Source of the DNA: Nocardia ninae NBRC 108245
GTDB taxonomy: Bacteria > Actinomycetota > Actinomycetes > Mycobacteriales > Mycobacteriaceae
Reading direction: 5' to 3'
Length of the DNA stretch: 64,000 bases
Assembly (NCBI RefSeq): GCF_007990755.1
Contig: NZ_BJXA01000001.1
Location: 1 to 64,000 of the forward strand
How positions within the stretch are numbered: the stretch's first letter is position 1; every line of letters begins with the position of its first letter. The notes beneath the pieces were generated by a model. It was not told the origin of the DNA. It ran no database searches and worked only from the letters and a program-made list of their open reading frames with translations. Positions 58,092 through 64,000 of the stretch are shown one piece after another. A program made the translations under genes and the position numbers.

Positions 58092-58871
58092 TCAGTCGGG
58101 GAGAGGCACGAGGCGCTGGGCGTCATCGAACAACGCGCGTTCGGCAACCCTCGCGGCGGCTAGCGCAGCCAGCGCGGTGGCCGCGAGCAGCATGTACATG
58201 ACCACGATCTGATAGCGGATCGCGGTGAGCGGGTCGACCCCGGCCAGGATGAGTCCGGTCATCGCGCCGGGCAGGCTGATCAAGCCGACCACCTTGGTGG
58301 AGTCGATCGCAGGCACGAGTGCGGTGCGCAGCGCGGACTGCCGATGCGGCAGAAACGCTTGCCGCGCAGGCAATCCCAGGCACAGCCGGGCTTCGATGGC
58401 GGGTCGGGCCTGCCTGGCGTCCTCCCGGATACGGCGCAACGCGATACCCGTGGCCTGCATCGCGCCGGAGACGACCATTCCGCCGACGGGCACCACCACG
58501 CGGGGTTCGGTGGAGATCACGCCGAGCACTACGAGCGCGCCCAGGGTGATCGTGGCACCGACCGCAACGCCGATCGTCGCGGAGCGCCGCGCCTGCGGCA
58601 AGCCCGCACCACGACGTCCCGCGACCTGCCCGGCGATGATCACCATCAGGATCACCCACGCGAACGCACCGGGTAATGCGGTGTGCCGGAACACGATCAG
58701 CAGGATCGCACCCACCGCGACCAGCTGAACTCCGGCCCGGATCGCGGCGATCACCAGCTCGCGGGTCAGGTTCAGGTGCTGGCGATAGGCGATGAACGCG
58801 GCGAGCGCGACCAGCAGCAGCGAGGCCGCGACACCGGTCCAGTCGGGGACCGAAAGACCCTCCGCCATCAC
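58092..58871 (-). CDS. fetB: ABC transporter permease, FetB/UPF0014 family
   Basis: A 259-residue membrane protein with about seven helices and the FetB signature SLPGAMTGLILAGVDPLTAI followed by RYQIVVMYML; TGIALRRIREDARQ is the usual coupling-loop region. E. coli FetAB exports iron and aids peroxide tolerance. The GTG start at 58871 overlaps the stop of the ATPase gene by GTGA; ATG 58868 follows immediately. Gene order (ATPase then permease) is that of fetAB. Confidence 0.85.
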   Translation of the reverse strand: MMAEGLSVPDWTGVAASLLLVALAAFIAYRQHLNLTRELVIAAIRAGVQLVAVGAILLIVFRHTALPGAFAWVILMVIIAGQVAGRRGAGLPQARRSATIGVAVGATITLGALVVLGVISTEPRVVVPVGGMVVSGAMQATGIALRRIREDARQARPAIEARLCLGLPARQAFLPHRQSALRTALVPAIDSTKVVGLISLPGAMTGLILAGVDPLTAIRYQIVVMYMLLAATALAALAAARVAERALFDDAQRLVPLPD

Positions 58872-59521
58872 GGTTTCCGATCGCTCTGATCGTCCTGGAC
58901 CAGATGCTTGTCGTCGAGTATCAGAATGTCGTCGGCGGCGGTCCGGACGAAACTGTGATCGTGGCTGACGAGGACCACGGTGCCGCCCGCGTCGACGTGC
59001 GCGCGGATCAGCTCGGCCACGGCGGTCGCGGCGACCGCGTCCAACGCCGAGGTGGGCTCATCCAACAGCAACACATCCGGTTCGACGGCCAACGCGCGGG
59101 CCAGGCACACCCGTTGCGCCTCACCGCCGGACAACTCCGCGCACCGGCGTTCGGCGAACGACTCCGGCAACCCGACGCGTGCCAACAGGGCGGTGACCTG
59201 CGCGGTCGACAAGTCCGGACGCCCCACCCGCAGCTCGTCGGCCACCACATCGGCCAGCAGCACCGGGCGCTGCGGCACCAACCCGACCCGACGGCGCAGC
59301 GCCAGTACATCGAGTTCGGTGATCGGAATGTCGTCGAGCAAGATTTGTCCACTGCTCGGTTCGGCGAGACGGTTGAGCAACCGCAACAGGGTGGTCTTGC
59401 CGGCACCGCTCGGCCCGACCACCGCGGTGCACCGGCCACCGGGCATGGTGACGTCGAGGTCGACGAGCAGCGGCGTCGAGTTGGCGACCACGCCGACCCG
59501 GTCCAGGACGAAGGTGTGCAC
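58868..59521 (-). CDS. fetA: ABC transporter ATPase, FetA-like
   Basis: A 217-residue ABC ATPase: Walker A GPSGAGKTT near residue 37, Q-loop in VGLVPQRPVL, signature LSGGEAQRVCLARAL, Walker B VLLLDEPTSALDA, and VSHDHSF with the switch His. It pairs with the overlapping FetB-like permease, probably exporting iron or another metal. It starts at GTG 59521 with AGGA upstream. Confidence 0.85.
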   Translation of the reverse strand: MHTFVLDRVGVVANSTPLLVDLDVTMPGGRCTAVVGPSGAGKTTLLRLLNRLAEPSSGQILLDDIPITELDVLALRRRVGLVPQRPVLLADVVADELRVGRPDLSTAQVTALLARVGLPESFAERRCAELSGGEAQRVCLARALAVEPDVLLLDEPTSALDAVAATAVAELIRAHVDAGGTVVLVSHDHSFVRTAADDILILDDKHLVQDDQSDRKP

Positions 59522-59625
59522 GCGGCAATCCTGCTACGCCCCGCGCACTCCGACGCGCATCGGCCAGTACAGCGGCGATTTTATTGTGCTGCATCGGCAC
59601 TCGGGCCACCGCTAGGCTCGCTGCC

Positions 59626-60003
59626 ATGCTGCTGCGCCACGTGACCATCGACTGCGCCGATCCGTACAAGCTCGCCTCGTTCTGGAGCGACATCACCGGC
59701 TGGCCGGTCTCCGACGAGGACGAAGCAGACGACGACGAGACTTTGCTGGTCGCACCCGAACCGGTGCCGGGGTTGTTGTTCATCCGGGTCCCAGAGGGCA
59801 AAACGGTGAAGAACCGGATCCACTTCGATTGGGTGCCGACCGAACGCACCCGCGACGAGGAAGTCGAGCGGGTCATCGGGCTGGGCGCGACACTGTTCGA
59901 GGACCACCGCACCGCCGACGGTCTGGGCTGGGTCACTCTGCGCGATCCCGAGGGCAACGAATTCTGTGTCGAGCGAAGCACATCCGAACGCGGCCTCGGC
60001 TGA
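59626..60003 (+). CDS. VOC (glyoxalase/bleomycin-resistance-fold) protein
   Basis: A 125-residue VOC protein: LLRHVTIDCADPYKLASFWS, FIRVPEGKTVKNRIHFDWVP and WVTLRDPEGNEFCVER. Metal ligands of the fold may be His5, His near residue 65 and Glu near the end. This short type is common in actinomycetes and its substrate cannot be read from the sequence. The start ATG 59626 follows immediately after an AGGCTCGCTGCC stretch without a strong ribosome site. Confidence 0.82.
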   Translation: MLLRHVTIDCADPYKLASFWSDITGWPVSDEDEADDDETLLVAPEPVPGLLFIRVPEGKTVKNRIHFDWVPTERTRDEEVERVIGLGATLFEDHRTADGLGWVTLRDPEGNEFCVERSTSERGLG

Positions 60004-60070
60004 GGGCGCGACACTCCACCGGAATGGGCTGTGCGGCCGTGCGATCGGCGCCGACCTCTACGATGCCCCG

Positions 60071-60721
60071 GTGACCTACGACGACCTCGAGCATCTCGAC
60101 ACTTCCCGGCTGCCGGAGCGCCAGCAGCGGATCCTCGCCACCATCCGCGACTGGGTGGTGCGGCACGGTTACGCGCCGAACTCCCGGCAGCTCGGGGATG
60201 CGGTGGGGTTGCGTTCGTCGTCGTCGGTGTCAAAGCATCTGAACAGCCTGGAGGAGAAGGGTTTCCTGCGGCGCAGCGAGACGATGTCGCGCCCGATCGA
60301 CGTGCGGATGTTCCTGCAAGGGTCGGCGCCGCGGGAGACCAACGAGGACTCGGTGGCCGTGCCGGTGGTCGGCGACATCGCTGCGGGCACACCCATCCTC
60401 GCCGAGGAACACACCGACGACATGGTGACCATGTCGCGCCAGCTCGTCGGCCGCGGCACCGTGTTCGGGCTGCGGGTGCGCGGCGACTCGATGATCGACG
60501 CCGCGATCTGCGACGGCGACATCGTGGTGGTGCGCCAGCAGAACGAGGCGCACTCGGGGGAGATCGTGGCCGCCATGATCGACGGCGAGGCCACGGTCAA
60601 GGTGTACCGGCGGCGCAACGGGCATGTGTATCTGGAACCGCGCAACCCCGCCTACGAGGTCATCGACGGGGACAAGGCTGCGGTGCTGGGCAAGGTGGTC
60701 TCGGTCATGCGCCGCGTCTGA
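60071..60721 (+). CDS. LexA-family repressor (probable paralogue)
   Basis: A 216-residue self-cleaving repressor: an N-terminal winged helix (QRILATIRDWVVRHGYAPNS, RSSSSVSKHLNSLEEKGFLR), the cleavage site Ala105-Gly106 in GDIAAGTPI, catalytic Ser140 in VRGDSMIDAAICDGD and Lys177 in ATVKVY. All residues for RecA-stimulated autocleavage are present. The DNA-reading helix differs from housekeeping actinobacterial LexA (S/N in APNSRQLGDAVG, SKHLNSLEEK), so it may recognise another box. GTG 60071 is the start that aligns with the family. The sirtuin gene follows after 23 bases. Confidence 0.85.
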   Translation: MTYDDLEHLDTSRLPERQQRILATIRDWVVRHGYAPNSRQLGDAVGLRSSSSVSKHLNSLEEKGFLRRSETMSRPIDVRMFLQGSAPRETNEDSVAVPVVGDIAAGTPILAEEHTDDMVTMSRQLVGRGTVFGLRVRGDSMIDAAICDGDIVVVRQQNEAHSGEIVAAMIDGEATVKVYRRRNGHVYLEPRNPAYEVIDGDKAAVLGKVVSVMRRV

Positions 60722-60744
60722 ACAGGGCGTCGTACGCTGAACTG

Positions 60745-61605
60745 ATGTCGGACATGTCGGAACCAGGCGTCGAGCGGCTGGTCGAGGTACTCGCCGGGCG
60801 CCGGGTGGTAGTGCTCACCGGGGCCGGCCTGTCCACCGACAGCGGCATCCCCGACTATCGCGGGCCGGCCTCCCCGCCGCGCAACCCGATGACCTATCAG
60901 CAGTTCGTCGGCGATCCGGTGTTCCGGCAGCGGTATTGGGCGCGCAATCACATCGGCTGGCGGCGGATGGACGCGTCCCGGCCCAATTTGGGGCATCGCG
61001 CGCTGGCGCGGTTGGAGCGGATGGGTGCGGTCACCGGGCTGATCACCCAGAACGTCGATCTGCTGCACACCAAAGCCGGACACCGGCGGGTCATCGACCT
61101 GCACGGCACCTACGCGCGGGTGCGGTGCCTGCGGTGCGAGGCGTTGATTTCGCGGATGGCGTTGGCGGAGCGGCTCGAAACCGAGAATCCGGGGTTCGCC
61201 GAAGGAGCGACGACGAACGGGGTAGAAGTCGCCCCCGATGCCGACGCGGTCGTCGCGGACACCGACAGTTTCCGGATGGTCGACTGCGCGAGCTGCGGGG
61301 GAATGCTCAAGCCCGACATCGTGTACTTCGGGGAGAACGTGCCCAAAGAGCGCGTCGCGGCGGCGTTCGAACTCGTCGACGAGGCGGATGCGCTGCTGGT
61401 CGCGGGGTCGTCGCTGACCGTGATGTCGGGATTGCGGTTCGTGCGGCACGCGGCGAAAACCGGTCGGCCCGTGGTGATCGTCAACCGGGGGACCACCCGT
61501 GGGGACGAGCTGGCCACGTGCTTACTCGACGCCGGATGCTCGAGTGCGCTGGTCGCGCTCGCGGACGCGCTCGGCGACGTACGCGTTCTGTCCTCGGCGG
61601 GGTGA
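60745..61605 (+). CDS. SIR2-family NAD-dependent protein deacylase
   Basis: A 286-residue sirtuin: [27 protein letters not shown], catalytic His120 in [10 protein letters not shown], and a Zn module with CLRC and CASC pairs flanking a longer insert. [12 protein letters not shown] and [14 protein letters not shown] complete the NAD site. It removes acyl groups from lysines with NAD. It lies 23 bases after the LexA paralogue and may share its promoter, which would place it under damage control. Confidence 0.92.
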   Translation: MSDMSEPGVERLVEVLAGRRVVVLTGAGLSTDSGIPDYRGPASPPRNPMTYQQFVGDPVFRQRYWARNHIGWRRMDASRPNLGHRALARLERMGAVTGLITQNVDLLHTKAGHRRVIDLHGTYARVRCLRCEALISRMALAERLETENPGFAEGATTNGVEVAPDADAVVADTDSFRMVDCASCGGMLKPDIVYFGENVPKERVAAAFELVDEADALLVAGSSLTVMSGLRFVRHAAKTGRPVVIVNRGTTRGDELATCLLDAGCSSALVALADALGDVRVLSSAG

Positions 61606-61817
61606 GTACGGCAGGTGGGTACGGTGTGTAGGCAGCATCCCGTGTACTCGGTGCCAACTTTGCGGGTACCCCGGTGTGGGTTTGCACGCGTGACTCGTCC
61701 CGCCGACCCCGGACCCGGGTTGCCGCGTCGGTCACGCCGCATGTGGCCAGTGTGCGCACCCGGCGGGTAGCGGGTCGGCGGCGACCGGGACTCGTCAGTG
61801 ACCGCGGCAGGACGGGC

Positions 61818-62303
61818 TCAGTGCGGGTGGAGGTGCGTGACCAGCAGTCCGTGTTCGGTATGCAGGCGCGCGGCCACGAGCGAACGATGGCAGGCCTCCG
61901 GATCCCGCTCGACACAGAAGAGCGCAGCCATCGAGTCGCTCGGTAGCTCCGCCACGAGCGTGCCGAGGTCGAACGGGTCGAGGATCTCCCGGGTGTAGCG
62001 CTCGGCGTACTCCGATGCCAGCGCGACGCGGTTGCGCTTGCCGACACCCTGGCGGTCGTCCTCGCGGTACTGGAGTTGGCGCATCACGGTGGTCGGTGCC
62101 AGCTCTCGTACATGCCGGTAGCCGATGCCCGCTGCGGCGAGCGCTTGCTGGAGCCGCGCCGAGTTCGCCCAGGAGTACTCAGGGCCCCGAACGCCGCGGC
62201 GCTGGCGCAGGTCGAGCAGCAATCCCACGCCCGCGTCGGTGAGCTGCTCGATGAAGGTCGCGGCCGTGAAGCCGTAGACCCCGATCGTCGCAATTCGTTT
62301 CAT
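61818..62303 (-). CDS. DUF488-family protein
   Basis: A 161-residue protein with the DUF488 pattern: IATIGVYGFTAATFIEQLTD, LLLDLRQRRGVRGPEYSWAN and the conserved FCVERDPEACHRSLVA. The Cys-His pair near the end is invariant in the family, whose function is unknown. It starts at ATG 62303, with AGGTACTGG upstream. Confidence 0.85.
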   Translation of the reverse strand: MKRIATIGVYGFTAATFIEQLTDAGVGLLLDLRQRRGVRGPEYSWANSARLQQALAAAGIGYRHVRELAPTTVMRQLQYREDDRQGVGKRNRVALASEYAERYTREILDPFDLGTLVAELPSDSMAALFCVERDPEACHRSLVAARLHTEHGLLVTHLHPH

Positions 62304-62551
62304 CCAGTACCTGCCCAATCGGTGGCGCGAAGCCGCGCGGGGAGAGCGAGACGCTCGTCGCGTGGATTGTGAACGGAGCGTGGGCAATTCGGCAGCTCAG
62401 CCCATATCTGACACTCGAAGCGGCGCCGCACTCTCGGATCGCGGCACCGAGCATGAGTTCGGTCAGCTCGGCGCTGCTCCGTTACCTGCCCGCACAGCGG
62501 TGACCTGCCCCGTACAGCGGTGGGCTCACCCGAGCCCACCGCCCGCCTCCG

Positions 62552-62911
62552 CTACGGCATGAGCACCGGCTGGTCGAGCGCCCACAACCACGACCCGTCC
62601 GGCTGACGACGGGCGATCTCGACCGCCACCTCGCCGGTGGTCAGCGTGGACGCCGTCAATGCCAGATCGTCGCTCATCAGCACCGGATGCTGCCGACCCG
62701 GCGTCAGCACGGGCGCGGCCGCGACGAACTGCTCGTACACCTTGCGGATCTCCGCGTGTCCGGTCGCGAGGTTGCCGGGCGGGAACGCCAGCACGGCGTT
62801 CGGCTCGTACAACGCCACCAGTCCGTCGACGTCGCCCGCGTTGGCGCGCTCGATGAAGTACTTGCCCAGGTCGTTGGGGTCGGTGGCCACATTCTTGTTT
62901 GTCATACTCAT
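62552..62911 (-). CDS. SnoaL-like (ketosteroid-isomerase fold) protein
   Basis: A 119-residue SnoaL-like protein: FIERANAGDVDGLVALYEPN, AVLAFPPGNLATGHAEIRKV and VEIARRQPDGSWLWALDQPV. Proteins of this YybH-like type are small and bind ligands or act as hydrolases. GGGAGG lies before both ATG 62911 and ATG 62905. It is divergent from the WYL regulator with a perfect dyad between, so it is probably its target. Confidence 0.82.
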   Translation of the reverse strand: MSMTNKNVATDPNDLGKYFIERANAGDVDGLVALYEPNAVLAFPPGNLATGHAEIRKVYEQFVAAAPVLTPGRQHPVLMSDDLALTASTLTTGEVAVEIARRQPDGSWLWALDQPVLMP

Positions 62912-62927
62912 AAGCCTCCCAACGAAT

Positions 62928-62946
62928 CACGACATCCTGTGTCGTG
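62928..62946. promoter_or_regulatory. Operator between SnoaL-like and WYL genes
   Basis: CACGACA and TGTCGTG form a perfect 7-base inverted repeat around TCCTG. It lies 16 bases from the SnoaL-like start and 22 bases from the WYL start, overlapping the likely -35 region of the WYL promoter. Confidence 0.65.
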
Positions 62947-62955
62947 TATTCCTGG

Positions 62956-62961
62956 CATAAT
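62956..62961 (+). promoter_or_regulatory. -10 box of a probable leaderless promoter
   Basis: CATAAT lies 7 bases before the ATG at 62969. A transcript starting at the usual distance would begin at or next to the start codon. No ribosome-binding site is visible before the ATG, which supports a leaderless message. Confidence 0.5.
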
Positions 62962-62968
62962 TCTGCGC

Positions 62969-63943
62969 ATGCGCGCCGACCGGTTGGTCTCGATGGTGCT
63001 GCTGCTGCGCCAGCACGGCCGGCTCTCGGCCACCGCGCTGGCCCGCGAGCTCGAGGTGTCCACGCGCACCGTGCTGCGCGACATCGAGGCGCTGTCCGCA
63101 GCCGGTGTCCCCGTCTACGCCGAACGCGGCAGGCACGGCGGATTCGCCCTGCTACCCGGTTTCCAGACCGAGCTCACCGGACTCAATCACGACGAGGCAC
63201 TCGCCCTGCTGGTCGCCGGATCACGGCGCGGTGCACAGGCCTTCGGCCTCGGCTCGGCGCTGGCTTCGGCCATGCGCAAGGTGGTCGACGCACTCCCCGA
63301 AAGCTATCGGGCCACCGCCAACGACGCGGCCCAGCGATTGCTCATCGAACCGGAAACCGATCTGCTCTCGCGCCGCTTAGTCGCCGAGGAGGTGCCCGAC
63401 ACCGTCGTGACCGAAGTCCGCCGAGCCGTCTTCGCCGGACATAAGCTGCGCATCCACTACGCAGCCGTGGACCAGGACCCGACCTGGCGCACGGTGGACC
63501 CGATCGGCCTGGTCACCGTGCGCGGCCAGGGCTACCTACTCGCCACCAAGTCCGGCGCGGACCGCACCTACCGCCTGTCCCGAATCCTCGCCGCCGAAGA
63601 ACTCCCCGAACCCGCCCAGCGACCGGACCGCGTCGACCTATCCCAGGCCTGGCAGGAACGCAGCACGCAATTCCGAACCGGCGGCGACCAAGTCACCGTG
63701 TCACTACGCATGAACCCGGCCCGCCGGGAAGAACTGGTAGACACCGCGCTGACCATCCGCGCCGAAGAAACCGAAGCCGACGGCTGGCTACGACTCGAAG
63801 CAACCTTCCAAGATCCCCGCCACGCCGAATGGGCACTCTGGCAACTCGCCACCAACGCCGAAGCCCTGTCCCCACAATGGTTGCGCACCGCCCTCCATAA
63901 CCGCGCCACCGCAATCGCCACTTGCTACGAACGGTCACCCTGA
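62969..63943 (+). CDS. WYL-domain transcriptional regulator (YafY/DeoR-like HTH)
   Basis: A 324-residue regulator: N-terminal HTH_11 (LLLRQHGRLSATALARELEV, STRTVLRDIEALSAAGVPVY), the GRHGGFALLPGF wing, a central WYL domain (LRIHYAAVDQDPTWRTVDPI, GQGYLLATKSGADRTYRLSR) and a WCX-like C-terminal part. It likely controls the divergent SnoaL-like gene. The start at 62969 fits the family N-terminus and appears leaderless. Confidence 0.88.
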   Translation: MRADRLVSMVLLLRQHGRLSATALARELEVSTRTVLRDIEALSAAGVPVYAERGRHGGFALLPGFQTELTGLNHDEALALLVAGSRRGAQAFGLGSALASAMRKVVDALPESYRATANDAAQRLLIEPETDLLSRRLVAEEVPDTVVTEVRRAVFAGHKLRIHYAAVDQDPTWRTVDPIGLVTVRGQGYLLATKSGADRTYRLSRILAAEELPEPAQRPDRVDLSQAWQERSTQFRTGGDQVTVSLRMNPARREELVDTALTIRAEETEADGWLRLEATFQDPRHAEWALWQLATNAEALSPQWLRTALHNRATAIATCYERSP

Positions 63944-64000
63944 GCGTCGCCGCCTGCTGCGGGCCAACCACTCTGCGTGCGTCGCCGAACTGGTCTTCGT

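Overview
The window is strongly GC-rich, with high-GC actinobacterial codon usage, many GTG starts and many ATGA or GTGA stop/start overlaps. The gene set points to a mycolic-acid actinomycete, most likely Nocardia. The main pointers are a carboxylic acid reductase that matches the Nocardia iowensis enzyme from memory over its whole length, a CYP51 that matches the mycobacterial enzyme, an orphan MCE protein, an MmpL3-like RND transporter, F420-type oxidoreductases and a ChoD-type GMC oxidase. No rRNA, tRNA, CRISPR array, insertion sequence or phage gene was seen. These assignments rest on motif reading and memory of family sequences, not on database searches.

Layout. 1-5.2 kb: a truncated sensor kinase coupled to a LuxR-type response regulator, a small radical-SAM-like protein whose 3' end overlaps a PucR-type regulator antisense, and a SigJ-like ECF sigma factor divergent from a DoxX protein. 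5.2-8.1 kb: a GMC oxidoreductase, an SDR and an NTF2-like protein. 8.1-25.8 kb: one large oxidative catabolic region. It holds a TetR regulator, a FAD dehydrogenase and the block CMD / beta-hydroxyacid dehydrogenase / SDR / aldehyde dehydrogenase, divergent from a block CYP123-like P450 / SDR / ferredoxin / NTF2-like / unknown / FadD-like ligase. These are followed by an aldehyde dehydrogenase, a CYP125-like P450 and a glutathione peroxidase. CYP51 then reads convergently and is divergent from an orphan MCE protein. The gene kinds match the M. tuberculosis Rv0763c-Rv0771 neighbourhood (ferredoxin, cyp51, SDR, cyp123, tetR, aldA, SDR, dehydrogenase, CMD), here rearranged and enlarged with steroid-side-chain-like genes.

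Two DNA motifs tie that region together. A 17-bp element (TGTCCAGACACATGTCC and variants) occurs at four promoters: the TetR start, both sides of the aldA/CYP123 intergenic region, and the CYP51/MCE intergenic region. A KstR-like element (nnAACnnGTTnnA) occurs in the aldA/CYP123 intergenic region and before the second aldehyde dehydrogenase. I infer a TetR-controlled, sterol- or terpenoid-directed P450 regulon with partial KstR input; the substrate is unknown.

26-48 kb: a mosaic of accessory genes. These are an acetyltransferase, an MFS exporter, the carboxylic acid reductase, a nucleotidyltransferase, a GT87 mannosyltransferase, a DUF1295 membrane protein beside a probable gene remnant, an XRE regulator, a cholesterol oxidase-like ChoD, an epimerase with a divergent TetR, an archaeal-type prolyl-tRNA synthetase, a TetR with two perfect operators facing a small protein and a TAP-type lipoprotein hydrolase, a composite glycosyltransferase-like protein, and a secreted GH1 glycosidase with a small coupled protein. 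48-64 kb: an F420-type LLM oxidoreductase, an MmpL transporter, a Ddn-like protein, a BisC-type molybdoenzyme, a short UvrA paralogue divergent from a MarR regulator, a FetAB-like ABC transporter, a VOC protein, a LexA paralogue, a sirtuin, a DUF488 protein, and a SnoaL-like protein divergent from a probably leaderless WYL regulator.
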